Assembly (NCBI GenBank): GCA_938007995.1
Contig: CALLLW010000006.1
Coordinates: 166,518-230,517 of the forward strand
DNA length: 64,000 nt
Direction: 5' to 3'
Origin: an uncultured Granulosicoccaceae bacterium
Lineage (GTDB): Bacteria > Pseudomonadota > Gammaproteobacteria > Granulosicoccales > Granulosicoccaceae
The notes under the pieces are model-generated. The model was not told where the DNA came from. It worked only from the letters and a program-made list of their open reading frames with translations, and searched no databases. Numbering within the stretch: position 1 is the first letter of the stretch; each line of letters begins with the position of its first letter. A program made the translations under genes and the position numbers. Of the stretch, positions 18,761 through 26,912 are shown piece after piece.

Positions 18761-20056
18761 TTGTCTGACTTAAGGCTGGCCTGCGGTGGTCTGTTGATCG
18801 CCGTGATGATGCTTCTTACTCTCGCCAGTGATATCAGTGGCGGCCTTATACCGGTCTGGTCTGCAGGTATTGCCGGCTGGTGTGCGGTCGGTTTTCTGAT
18901 TGGGGGCGTAAAGCAATCTCAGCGTTACCAAACTGCATGCCTGACCGTTGTTGGAATATTGCTGCTGATTTTCGGGCAGATCCGCGATAACAGTGCGTAT
19001 TGGGTTCGTGCAATCGAAGGCAGTACGGGGCTGGTAGCAATGCTGGCGGCAGTTGGCTTTTTGAGGTTAATCGCCCTTTCAACAGAGCAAGACAGTAAGG
19101 CGCTACCGGTTGGTTTTGGTGCCTATGTGAAAACGTTAGCCGGTGTCAGCCTGTTTGGATCAGTGATTAATATCTCTGCACCAATACTCTTTGCAGATCG
19201 ACTGCACAAACACGATGCACTGAACAAACTGGCATCCCAATCGATCACCCGTATTTTTACGTCAACAGCTACCTGGTCACCGTTCTTTGGCGGTATGGCA
19301 GCGGTGTTGACCAATGTACCGGGTATGCGGATTGGCTTTGCAATGCTTGTCTGCTTTCCGTTTGCAGTAGTAAGTTTTATGGTTGTTCTACTGGAGGTGC
19401 GTCTGCGTTACTGGCAGCAGGTACATAGCTTCAGGGGCTATCCGGTTAATTTTTATAACCTATGGATACCTGCGGCATTGGCATTATCAATTCTTTTGTT
19501 GATCAATGTGGCTCCGGATTGGTCAGTACTAACCCATATTGCGCTGTCAGCACTCCTTTTAACCGTGGCAGTACTGCTGTTTCGTGACGGTATAGGTGCC
19601 ACTCGAACACTATCGCAGTTCGTGTTTAAAGGGCTTCCTGCCATGATCAATGAGCTACAGTTGTTTCTTGCAGCAGCGGTGCTGGCTGCGGGTCTTGCAA
19701 CCGTAATTAGTGATAGCTTGTTGCCCGTGTTAACCGGATTCACAGCGTTGTCAGCTTCGTTGCTACTTGGTGTGATGATCCTGTTGGCTGTTGTGGGTGT
19801 GCATCCGGTGGTAACTATATCGGGTGTGGCTCCACTGATAATGACACTTAATCCTGCACCTGACCTGCTCGCCGTGTGTTTTCTGCTGGCATGGGGGCTT
19901 GGTACTTGCGCAAGCCCTCTTTCAGGCACACATCTGGTGTTTCAAGGGCGCTATGGCATTCCGAGTGTGAAGGGTGCAGCCTGGAACTGGACTTATACAC
20001 TGGTGATGTATCTGGCAGCTGTTATATGGCTGCACATCGTTGAAATCTTATTGTAA
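18761..20056 (+). CDS. Polytopic membrane protein, possible ion-transporter superfamily member
   Basis: A 431-residue protein with about 11-12 hydrophobic segments spread over the whole length. Two internally similar regions contain polar, proline/glycine-broken helices: TSTATWSPFFGGMAAVLTN near residue 170 and GVHPVVTISGVAPLI near residue 350, followed by GTCASPLSGTHLV. Paired re-entrant loops of this type are seen in the ion-transporter superfamily of anion and sodium symporters, which is the basis of the call. The substrate is unknown. The start is a TTG at 18761 with no clear ribosome binding site. It lies 36 bp downstream of the DUF3581 gene. Confidence 0.55.
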   Translation: MSDLRLACGGLLIAVMMLLTLASDISGGLIPVWSAGIAGWCAVGFLIGGVKQSQRYQTACLTVVGILLLIFGQIRDNSAYWVRAIEGSTGLVAMLAAVGFLRLIALSTEQDSKALPVGFGAYVKTLAGVSLFGSVINISAPILFADRLHKHDALNKLASQSITRIFTSTATWSPFFGGMAAVLTNVPGMRIGFAMLVCFPFAVVSFMVVLLEVRLRYWQQVHSFRGYPVNFYNLWIPAALALSILLLINVAPDWSVLTHIALSALLLTVAVLLFRDGIGATRTLSQFVFKGLPAMINELQLFLAAAVLAAGLATVISDSLLPVLTGFTALSASLLLGVMILLAVVGVHPVVTISGVAPLIMTLNPAPDLLAVCFLLAWGLGTCASPLSGTHLVFQGRYGIPSVKGAAWNWTYTLVMYLAAVIWLHIVEILL

Positions 20057-20090
20057 GCGCTGCCAGGTGGCCATTAGCGATATGCGGTGC

Positions 20091-20651
20091 TTACGACCAG
20101 GTTCTAAATGGCCCGGTATCGAGGTGAGTAAAGTTCGATTGCTGATAGTAGCCTACACCGCCGACCCGCAGTGATAAAGCCGCCTCTTTCAGTTGGGATG
20201 TTTCAGTGCCTGGCAGGCGGATATCTACTGCTCTGCCTTTGATGTGGTAGCTGTTCTTGGCGACAGCGGCGTTGTTTTGCGCCAGTTTTCGATTAGTCTC
20301 TGCAGAGCGATAGCCCGAAATAATGCTGAATGGTCGCGCAGGGCTTCCTACTTTTCTATGCACCAGATACAGCATAGACAGCAGGCGTGGATCGATTTGA
20401 ATGGCTTTGCTGGTTCTGTGATCTCTAAGCAACCAGTTGATTCGCTGCAGAGCGTCAGCGTCAAACTCACCGTCAGCCCAGAATATTCCATCGAAAGATT
20501 CTGTTGTGTGTAAGTTGTACAATGAGAGTGATAACTCTGAGTACGTCTGACCAGCAGTAACATTGCCGAAAGGAACACATGCTGATCCCAAGGCAGCAAG
20601 CAATGCTGAACGTCGTTTGTGGTTAATTTTGTGCGTCTGCAACTGCACCAT
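20091..20651 (-). CDS. YcbK/DUF882-type peptidase M15-like protein with Tat signal
   Basis: Predicted exported zinc peptidase-like protein of 186 residues acting on peptidoglycan. The N-terminus carries a twin-arginine type signal (KRRSALLAALGSA, residues 12-24). The C-terminal half has the YcbK pattern: SGYRSAETNRKL near residue 107, SYHIKGRAVDI with the metal-binding H and D, and HLDTGPFRTW at the end with the last histidine ligand. E. coli YcbK has the same length and also a Tat signal. In E. coli it lies beside ycbB; no L,D-transpeptidase gene is seen here. It converges with the membrane protein gene. Confidence 0.88.
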   Translation of the reverse strand: MVQLQTHKINHKRRSALLAALGSACVPFGNVTAGQTYSELSLSLYNLHTTESFDGIFWADGEFDADALQRINWLLRDHRTSKAIQIDPRLLSMLYLVHRKVGSPARPFSIISGYRSAETNRKLAQNNAAVAKNSYHIKGRAVDIRLPGTETSQLKEAALSLRVGGVGYYQQSNFTHLDTGPFRTWS

Positions 20652-20990
20652 TGAACTTCCCGAAACTGCATCGAATTCTCACTGAGGCGAAAGGTTACCT
20701 GAAATAAGATCGTAAGTCAGTGCGAGAATCGACGTATTTAGGAATAACTTTCTGAGATAATTATGTTTCCTTGCCCGCTGGGACGTTGAGAAAAGATTAA
20801 TAAACAGGCGGGAGATAGAAATAAATAACAGATTGTAACTGCAGCTGTCAGGCAGTTCAGTTCTTTTCAACCAGAAAGCCACCAGTTAATGCTACGCTAC
20901 AGGGTACAGACGGTATCGAAGACGTCATCGCTACGGATTCAGCTGTGTGTCATCGACGGAACTAATGCAAGAGGTCATCTACAAGAGACT
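20652..20990. other. Intergenic region between the ycbK-like and proQ-like genes
   Basis: These 340 bp lie between two divergent starts and should hold the promoters for both genes. The sequence is AT-rich. I see no hairpin terminator and no strong sigma-70 match that I would defend. A plus-strand frame from 20889 runs into the proQ-like gene but has an atypical N-terminus. Confidence 0.4.
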
Positions 20991-21581
20991 ATGAACAAGA
21001 AATGGTCTTCAAACAATGTGAAAGATCTACAGCGCTGGTTGATAAAGCGTTGGCCGGAGTCCTTTACTCGTGGTCCGGATCTTCGCCCCCTCTCGTTGCA
21101 GATCCATAAAGAGATTCTTGCCTACAGGGAAGAAAACCCGCAGCTTTCAACGCGAGTGCTGCGGGAAGTACTAAAGCGTCATACAAGCAGTTACGGCTAT
21201 CTTTACGGCATGGTCAAAAATGCTAAAAGATATAACCTGAAAGGGGAGGCTGTGGAGGAAGTTTCTTCCGAGCACCGGGAATGGGCCAGATCAGCGCTGC
21301 GGGAAAAGCAAAAAGAAGCACAGCGCGTAAGAAAAGAATCACTCAAGCACAAACGCGCTCAACAAAAGCCTGGCGCACTGGCGTCTAAACGGAACTCTGG
21401 TTCCTCGTTTGCAAAGCGAGCAGCATCCGGTGACCCGTCTGCTACAACTTTCGTTTCGGGTGGTGTAGAGATTCAGCGTGCTAAACAGGCATCCGCCAAA
21501 GGACCGGTAATTAAATACAAAGCGGCCCGACGAAAGATTATCAAGCCGGCAGGCGAGCGTTCTGTCGATCTTGCCAGTTAG
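20991..21581 (+). CDS. ProQ/FinO-domain RNA chaperone
   Basis: RNA-binding protein of 196 residues that would stabilise structured RNAs or pair sRNAs with targets. The ProQ/FinO fold spans about 8-115, with the typical LRPLSLQIHKEIL, LREVLKRHTSSYGYL and AKRYNLKGEAVEEVS segments; the arginine and tyrosine residues of these helices line the RNA-binding face in known members. The C-terminal 80 residues are basic, rich in K, R, A and S, and probably disordered. The E. coli ProQ C-terminal Tudor-like domain is absent. The ATG at 20991 was chosen because the domain begins just after it. The next gene, 109 bp downstream, encodes a lone TOPRIM protein. Confidence 0.88.
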   Translation: MNKKWSSNNVKDLQRWLIKRWPESFTRGPDLRPLSLQIHKEILAYREENPQLSTRVLREVLKRHTSSYGYLYGMVKNAKRYNLKGEAVEEVSSEHREWARSALREKQKEAQRVRKESLKHKRAQQKPGALASKRNSGSSFAKRAASGDPSATTFVSGGVEIQRAKQASAKGPVIKYKAARRKIIKPAGERSVDLAS

Positions 21582-21690
21582 TTAGTACTCTGCGGCACGA
21601 ATATCCCGTGCCACAGGCAGCGCAAATAACCGGGTTGCGCTCAGCTTTTAATTTAAAACGTACAGCTGATTCAACTTGGCACTTCAGCTC

Positions 21691-22329
21691 ATGCAGCCAG
21701 TTACTGAGATTTCCTCATCTTTGATTGAATGTGCAGCGAGAAGCAATAATGAGCTTTTTGTGGTGGAAGGCGTTTCTGCAGCCAATGCCATCAATGCAGT
21801 GAGAGACCGATGCTCTCAGGCAGTGTTTCCGTTGCAAGGCAAAGTGCCCAATGCGAAGCGGATGCCGGAAGAGCGTTTGCTGTTGAACCGTCATCTGGCT
21901 GATCTATTGCAATGCCTGCACATTCAGCGGCGGCTGGAAACACGCTTCGATAGTTTCCGTTATGAACAGATAACTCTGATTGCTGAGTCTGATGCAGATG
22001 GTGTGCATGCGAGCATGCTGGTATTGCTGTTTTTCCAGCAATATCTTCCGGCAATCATTGATCAAGGTAGATTAAGTCTTGTTCGTGCACCCTTGTACGG
22101 TTTTTATTGTCAGGATAAATGCATACAGCTCGCTTATTCAGAAAAACAGGCGGCGCACGTTAGCAGGATGCTGGCTGAGCAATCGTCTTTGGTCCCTCAG
22201 CAGCGACACTTCAAGGGTGTTGCAAGCCTCGGTTTTGATCAGCGACTGCAGTTACTGTCACACAATTGCCAATCCCGCCGCAGGATTACTGCCGAGTCTT
22301 GTGCTGAGCTCTGCCGTTGGGTTAACTGA
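21691..22329 (+). CDS. Stand-alone TOPRIM protein resembling the C-terminal half of GyrB/ParE
   Basis: A 212-residue protein that corresponds to the TOPRIM domain and short tail of type IIA topoisomerase B subunits, without the ATPase and transducer domains. In order: NNELFVVEGVSAANA (E26; GyrB has VEGDSAGG), FPLQGKVPNAKR (GyrB PLRGKxLNVEK), AESDADGVHA (98-107; GyrB TDADVDGAHI), LVRAPLYGF and a tail with HFKGVASLGFDQRLQLL like the RFKGLGEM motif. E26, D101 and D103 keep the metal-binding acids and E99 replaces the first aspartate. It is therefore not an obviously dead fragment. The start may also be a TTG at 21676. It follows the proQ-like gene. Possible roles are a gyrase-modulating subunit, a nuclease, or a remnant paralogue. 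Confidence 0.7.
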   Translation: MQPVTEISSSLIECAARSNNELFVVEGVSAANAINAVRDRCSQAVFPLQGKVPNAKRMPEERLLLNRHLADLLQCLHIQRRLETRFDSFRYEQITLIAESDADGVHASMLVLLFFQQYLPAIIDQGRLSLVRAPLYGFYCQDKCIQLAYSEKQAAHVSRMLAEQSSLVPQQRHFKGVASLGFDQRLQLLSHNCQSRRRITAESCAELCRWVN

Positions 22330-22390
22330 TAAATTTGCAGAGCTGCAATATCAATGGCAGTGTGTCACTGCCGGGTGTGACGATAACCGA

Positions 22391-23602
22391 TTAGTCAAAA
22401 TACGGCAGGTAGGGTGTGTTTTGTGGTTCAAGATGAAGCGCACCTTCCCGATACGGATGATTCAACGCGACTTCTTCGTTTAGCTCAACGCCGAGCCCCG
22501 GTTCTTTTGGTGGAACGATGTAACCGTCTTGCCAGTTAATGGGAGACTTCAGCAGTTCGTTGTGAAAACCAGACCAGTTTTCAATGCTTTCAAGAATTAA
22601 AAAATTCGGACAGCAAGCTGCCAGGTGGATATTTGCAACACCTTCTACCGGCCCGCAGTACAAGTGAGGTGCTATTTGCGCATAACTGGCTTCGGCAAGT
22701 GCTGCGATCTTTTTGGCTTCCAGTATTCCTCCGACTCGTCCGAGTGCGGGCTGCAAAATAGACGCTGCCTGCATATCGAGTAAGCGTGCGAATTCGTATT
22801 TGGTTGTCAGTCTTTCTCCGGTTGCGATAGGAATAGTGGTCTGGCGAGCCACGCGTGCCATTTCTTCCGGTCTTTCTGGTGGTACAGGTTCTTCAAACCA
22901 CAGCGGATCAGAGGATTCCAGCACTGCGGCCATGCGTATGGCGCCGGCTGTAGTAAATTGACCATGAGTGCCAAACAGCAGGTCAGCGTCTGTGCCTACC
23001 GCTTGCCGAAGAGTCTTAACGAATGCCTCGCTGCGGCGAATCGACTCTAAATCCGGTTGATGCGGATCAAAAGTGGTGTATGCACCCGCCGGGTCAAACT
23101 TTACAGCGGTAAATCCCTGCCTGACATACTCCAATGCCCGAGTCGCTGCAACATCGGGGTCTGTGTAGACCGGATGGGCGGTATTGGCGCTGATGTTGTC
23201 GGGTGGGTATAGATACGTGTAGGTTCTGATTTTTTCGTGTACGCATCCGCCAAGTAAATCGTATACGGGCTTGCCGGTGGCTTTGCCATTGATATCCCAT
23301 AGAGCGGTTTCCAATCCGCTCAGCACACCCATCAGCGAGATATCAGGCCGCATCGAAAAACCACGTCCGTACACATTTCGCCAAAGAGTTTCTATTTGAA
23401 ACGGATCGGTGTTTTCAACGTGTGCCAGAAATACATCTTCAATCATATGTTTAACAACCGACGGTGAAAACGTGGCGTTGTAAACTTCACCAATGCCCGT
23501 TATGCCATCACTTGTTGTCAGTTTTACAAATATAAAGTATCGGCCACCTTTATGCGGTGGTGGATTGCCCACGATGAATGTTTGTAAATCCCTGACTACC
23601 AT
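22391..23602 (-). CDS. Mandelate racemase/muconate lactonizing enzyme family protein
   Basis: Enolase-superfamily enzyme of 403 residues, probably a sugar-acid dehydratase of the galactonate dehydratase-like group. The N-terminal capping domain (1-125) contains a 20s loop region with PPHKGGRYF. The barrel contains FTAVKFDPAG, the second metal ligand in FEEPVPP, the third in ATGERLT, and the histidine of IAPHLYCGP. Where galactonate dehydratase has D-F-H-G for the first metal ligand, this protein reads FGTHGQ, so the aspartate appears replaced by glycine; this may be normal for its subfamily. The gene stands alone with no sugar-acid transporter or regulator next to it. It converges with the TOPRIM gene. 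Confidence 0.82.
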   Translation of the reverse strand: MVVRDLQTFIVGNPPPHKGGRYFIFVKLTTSDGITGIGEVYNATFSPSVVKHMIEDVFLAHVENTDPFQIETLWRNVYGRGFSMRPDISLMGVLSGLETALWDINGKATGKPVYDLLGGCVHEKIRTYTYLYPPDNISANTAHPVYTDPDVAATRALEYVRQGFTAVKFDPAGAYTTFDPHQPDLESIRRSEAFVKTLRQAVGTDADLLFGTHGQFTTAGAIRMAAVLESSDPLWFEEPVPPERPEEMARVARQTTIPIATGERLTTKYEFARLLDMQAASILQPALGRVGGILEAKKIAALAEASYAQIAPHLYCGPVEGVANIHLAACCPNFLILESIENWSGFHNELLKSPINWQDGYIVPPKEPGLGVELNEEVALNHPYREGALHLEPQNTPYLPYFD

Positions 23603-23688
23603 AAGACTGATTCTGTTGTTGGATGATGGGTGTGCTATTAAGCGCTATTGCACCTGATATAAGGTTACCAGATTTTACCTATTGCTCA

Positions 23689-24306
23689 TTAGCGCGAGTT
23701 ATAGTGCGCAACAAGCAGGTTAAAATCTTTGGCCATGGTGCCGGCCTCTTGCGGTGGAGTGAAAATCGCCTGAACCGCTGCATCCGGGTTAATTAAAATG
23801 ACCGATGACGAGTGATCCACCAGATAGTTCGGATCAGTCCGGTCATCAGGTAGTGCATAAACAGCGCTGACCTGATCCGCAAACTTGCGAATTTCTTCCG
23901 GTGTTCCAGTGGCTGCAGTGAAATCTGCATTAAAAAACTTCACGTATTCTTTCAGGTGTTGTGGTGTGTCTCTTTCCGGGTCCACTGAAACCAGCAGTGT
24001 TGATGCTTCGGCGCCATTTTCTGCTTTTATCAGAGAGTCCATTCGGTTTAATGTTGACAATGTTGCCGGACAGTAGTCAGGACAAAATGTGTAGCCAACA
24101 TAGATAAATGTCCATTGATCCTTAAAGCTGGCCGCAGTCAGTGGCTCATTGTTGTGGTCAATTAATGCGACATCTGTGAGCTTTTCAGGCTCAGGAAAGG
24201 AAAAGCCTGCAAGCTCGCTAAGATCAGGTGTCCTTTTTTTTGTGCCAAAGAAGATGCCAGTGGCAAGTGCCACTGCAGCAATCACAGTAATGATTATTTT
24301 ATTCAA
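23689..24306 (-). CDS. SCO1/SenC/PrrC family copper chaperone
   Basis: Membrane-anchored thioredoxin-fold protein of 205 residues that delivers copper to the CuA site of cytochrome c oxidase or acts as a redox partner in that process. It has one N-terminal membrane helix (about 3-21), the copper-binding C75-P-D-Y-C79 motif, and the third ligand H165 in YLVDHSSSV. It lies 24 bp downstream of the PCu(A)C gene on the same strand, an arrangement known from many proteobacteria, and the two proteins probably act together in the periplasm. No cox genes are seen in the window. Confidence 0.94.
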   Translation of the reverse strand: MNKIIITVIAAVALATGIFFGTKKRTPDLSELAGFSFPEPEKLTDVALIDHNNEPLTAASFKDQWTFIYVGYTFCPDYCPATLSTLNRMDSLIKAENGAEASTLLVSVDPERDTPQHLKEYVKFFNADFTAATGTPEEIRKFADQVSAVYALPDDRTDPNYLVDHSSSVILINPDAAVQAIFTPPQEAGTMAKDFNLLVAHYNSR

Positions 24307-24330
24307 GATGGGTAGACCGAAATACGTGTA

Positions 24331-24858
24331 TCAAGAGTCAGATTTATCGTGACTATGCTGGTGAGCAGTGCTTGTATCTTTCTTGTGCTGATGTTGCTCT
24401 GTTTTTGTATCAGACATTGGTGGATTTTTAAGCACTGGTATTTCCAGAGTTTTTGTTACGCCATTGGTAAAGTTAAGTTCAACGCTTATTGTCTCACCGG
24501 CTTTTAACGGTGATGCAAGATTAAACAGCATGATATGGTCACCATGTGGCTTCAGTTGCGCCTGTCCATTCGCAGGAATTTTTAGCTCACTGACCTGCTG
24601 CATTTTCATAACGCCATTCTGATGTGCATGTGTATGTAGCTCCACACGATCTGTAACCTCCGTTGTGGCGGCGCTAAGGCTGATATCTGACGGTGAGCGG
24701 TTCATTAAGGTCAGATAGATAGCGCTAGTTGTAGTACCTGGCGGTGTGGCGCGTGCCCAGGCGGTGTCTCCAGGCAGCATTATTTCATCAGCCATAGCAT
24801 TGCTTGTGTTCAGCATGTGAATGCTCAGTGCAAGGACTAACGCAGTAATTGTTTTCAT
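24331..24858 (-). CDS. PCu(A)C periplasmic copper chaperone with His-rich tail
   Basis: Secreted copper(I)-binding protein of 175 residues. A signal peptide (1-23, cleavage near AMADE) precedes a cupredoxin-like domain. The family pattern H-x10-M-x21-H-x-M is exact: H75, M86, H108 and M110. The C-terminal 30 residues carry several histidine pairs (QHQHKK, HQHSHD), an extra metal-binding tail found in only some members. It is upstream of and probably co-transcribed with the SCO gene. The ATG at 24858 has only a weak ribosome binding site. Confidence 0.93.
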   Translation of the reverse strand: MKTITALVLALSIHMLNTSNAMADEIMLPGDTAWARATPPGTTTSAIYLTLMNRSPSDISLSAATTEVTDRVELHTHAHQNGVMKMQQVSELKIPANGQAQLKPHGDHIMLFNLASPLKAGETISVELNFTNGVTKTLEIPVLKNPPMSDTKTEQHQHKKDTSTAHQHSHDKSDS

Positions 24859-25463
24859 AGGCTTTTTGAAGGTTGTTTGTGATGACGGACATAAGAAGAA
24901 TTTGATTGCGATGCGCTATTTACAACGCAGCGTTTAAAAACGGTTCATTAACGGTAGGATTGTGTCTGCCGAATGGAACTGTAGCTGTAGCCGAACAGTA
25001 TCATGATAAGGATGACGCAGAGGTTTACAAAGTTACGACCAAAGTCACGACCAGGGTAATGATCGGGTTAGTAGTCAGGGTATCGCTGTCATGCTCCTGA
25101 GGAGCATACAGCGCCAGAAACGGTAGCACCGCAAACAGTGCTAAATACGATGAAATTACTGGCAGTCCGGGTGCGGCTTATTTCGACTTACCGTAGCACG
25201 ATGTCAGCGGCATGGAAGCGCCGATAAGTATCGATGCCTGGAGTGGTTAACAGGTAAGAGTTGTGCGAGGCGGTTGGTAATCCACAAGCTGTCACAGAGG
25301 GTATGACAGCGGCATTTCATCAAAAATGCCGGGGCAGCTGGCTTTCAGCCGCGATGGTCTGACACCTCGCAGCCTATCAAGACGGCATCACGGTATTGGG
25401 ATGTCGGGCGTTTGTGCCCGACATCGTTTTTAGTGACCGGTACGATTTTTCAATTATTGGGGG
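24859..25463. other. Intergenic region with no convincing gene
   Basis: These 600 bp contain only short, atypical frames on both strands. The one clear element is a rho-independent terminator pointing right at 25400-25431, described separately. Because both neighbouring genes run leftwards, that terminator has no obvious partner, so a small rightward RNA in this stretch is possible. Confidence 0.4.
25400..25431 (+). terminator. Rho-independent terminator without a matching gene
   Basis: Stem GATGTCGGGC/GCCCGACATC (10 perfect pairs) with loop GTTTGT, followed by GTTTTTA. The T-tract makes it active for rightward transcripts. The leftward lipoprotein gene ends 33 bp away, but in that direction there is no T-tract after the hairpin. 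Confidence 0.75.
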
Positions 25464-25976
25464 TTAATCTGTCCAGACAACAGTATTTTGTTCCTCTGCA
25501 ACGGTGCAGAAGTCTTCTGTTTCCATGGAGGTAAATCGCACTATCGTGGCAATGTCTGCGAACCAATGTTCCGTGATAATCAGCGGAATACGTTCGGAGA
25601 ATTCCGGGTAATCGCGTGTCGCGGTTGGTGCGCCATATTTTTCTGCCGTGACAGCAAACTCTGAGCTGCACGGATGATTGTATTCATGTGCATCGGAGAC
25701 CAAATCGCCATCGCTGTCCAGATCGAGGTAGTTTGGTACGCCATCTCCATCCGGATCACCAGTACCTTCGGCGTCATTTGAACGACCATCTCCATCGGTA
25801 TCCGGTGACGAGTCGTCTGCCTGTATTAACCCAATGCTGTTGCCAAATCCTGTGTCTGCAGATTCGGTTTGAATGTCTGTAGTGCCTGCACCCGGGCCAG
25901 AACTTTCACCGCCACCACAAGCACCCAGGGCGAGAGCACACCAAACTACCAGTGGTGTTGTTTTCAATAACTGCAT
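25464..25976 (-). CDS. Lipoprotein with thrombospondin type 3-like calcium-binding repeats
   Basis: Predicted lipoprotein of 170 residues. A lipobox LGACGGG follows a short hydrophobic signal, with the lipidated cysteine at about residue 19. Residues 55-95 contain aspartate-rich repeats ([28 protein letters not shown]) like thrombospondin type 3 calcium sites. The C-terminal 70 residues contain two cysteines and no recognised domain. The ATG at 25976 is preceded by TGGAGA at good distance; a GTG 15 bases further upstream is also in frame. Probably an outer-membrane or periplasmic surface protein; the role is unknown. Confidence 0.8.
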   Translation of the reverse strand: MQLLKTTPLVVWCALALGACGGGESSGPGAGTTDIQTESADTGFGNSIGLIQADDSSPDTDGDGRSNDAEGTGDPDGDGVPNYLDLDSDGDLVSDAHEYNHPCSSEFAVTAEKYGAPTATRDYPEFSERIPLIITEHWFADIATIVRFTSMETEDFCTVAEEQNTVVWTD

Positions 25977-26645
25977 AATAATTTTCTCCACAACTGAGCT
26001 AAACGCTCGTGACAGAGTTCTTAACGGCAGCCTCTGCGGAAATAGAAGTTACACATGGTGTCGGGTAACCGTGACGCTTAGAGGTGTATCAATCAATGTG
26101 CCTGATATCGGTCGTTGGATAAACTTAAGTCAATAATTGAAGCTTTGCCAAGCACAGCACAAACAGCCATAAATATGACGGAATTAATACTTGGGTTTAA
26201 TTGCAGATAGCTGCGTTAGTGCATCTGTTGCTGACGATTATTAGATATAAAGAGACGGTAGAGGCAGAGTATCGTGGACTGTGTTTAGCTTTACCTGAAC
26301 CTAAAGAATAAAGAAGCTGATTTGAAATAGATCCATAACCTGAATTTATGAGTCATTGCCGCTTGCACCTGCTTGCACCTGCTTGCATCTGGCGCTTAAT
26401 GCTATTGATATATATAAAAAATTGATAACTTGACGATATTTTATTCATTATAATTTACGGTGACATATGAGCTTATTCTCCAGGTTTGATCCCCTACATC
26501 TTGTCATTCCGGCTCTCATTTTTGAGTTGCCAGTCAACTGGCACACGCTATTGAAATAACGTGTTGGTGCTGCTTGTTCGGTGAATTTAGCTCAACTTCC
26601 TACGACTAGAACGAGAACAGAAGCGCAGCTTCGAGAGAGAAAACA
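25977..26645. other. AT-rich intergenic region upstream of the cold-shock gene
   Basis: No gene is visible in these 670 bp. Between 26400 and 26455 the sequence is very AT-rich and contains a perfect -10 box TATAAT (26449-26454). The nearest -35-like hexamers (TTGATA at 26422, TTGACG at 26430) are at unsuitable spacings of 21 and 13 bp. A leader of about 190 bases would result, in line with the long leaders of cold-shock genes. A small hairpin GAAGC/GCTTC lies just before the start codon. Confidence 0.4.
26361..26390. repeat. Three tandem 10-bp repeats
   Basis: The unit GCTTGCACCT occurs three times head to tail; the third copy has one change (GCTTGCATCT). It lies in the noncoding spacer between the lipoprotein and cold-shock genes and is one of several short intergenic tandem arrays in this window. 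Confidence 0.8.
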
Positions 26646-26912
26646 GTGAGTGAAAGAAAACAGGGAACCGTGAAGTGGTTCAACACGGAAAAAGGTTATG
26701 GTTTTATTCTCAATCCGGATGGCGAAGACGTCTTTGTGCACTATCGTTCTATTCAGATCGAAGGATTTAAAAATCTTCGTGAAGGACAGGATGTGTCTTT
26801 TCTCCAAATCAAGAGCGAAAAGGGCTGGCAGGCCGCGGAAGTGCAGGTGCAGGAAAATGACTACATAAGTGATTCACCTGATGAAAACTCTAATATTGAG
26901 CGAGAAGCATAA
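26646..26912 (+). CDS. Cold-shock domain protein
   Basis: Single-stranded nucleic-acid-binding protein of 88 residues. The cold-shock domain covers 4-70 with [15 protein letters not shown] (RNP1 in KGYGFI) and DVFVHYRSI (RNP2). An acidic tail of about 18 residues ([12 protein letters not shown]) extends beyond the usual 70-residue CspA length. The start is a GTG at 26646 preceded by GAGAGAGA. It is surrounded by long noncoding stretches on both sides, as is common for csp genes with regulated leaders. Confidence 0.93.
   Translation: MSERKQGTVKWFNTEKGYGFILNPDGEDVFVHYRSIQIEGFKNLREGQDVSFLQIKSEKGWQAAEVQVQENDYISDSPDENSNIEREA

Noticed and set aside
24906..25200. Short frames on both strands in the copper-gene upstream region
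   Set aside because: Sequence composition is atypical and no family or ribosome binding site is seen.
26422..26454. Promoter of the cold-shock gene
   Set aside because: A perfect TATAAT is present, but the available -35 hexamers are at 13 or 21 bp, outside the usual spacing.
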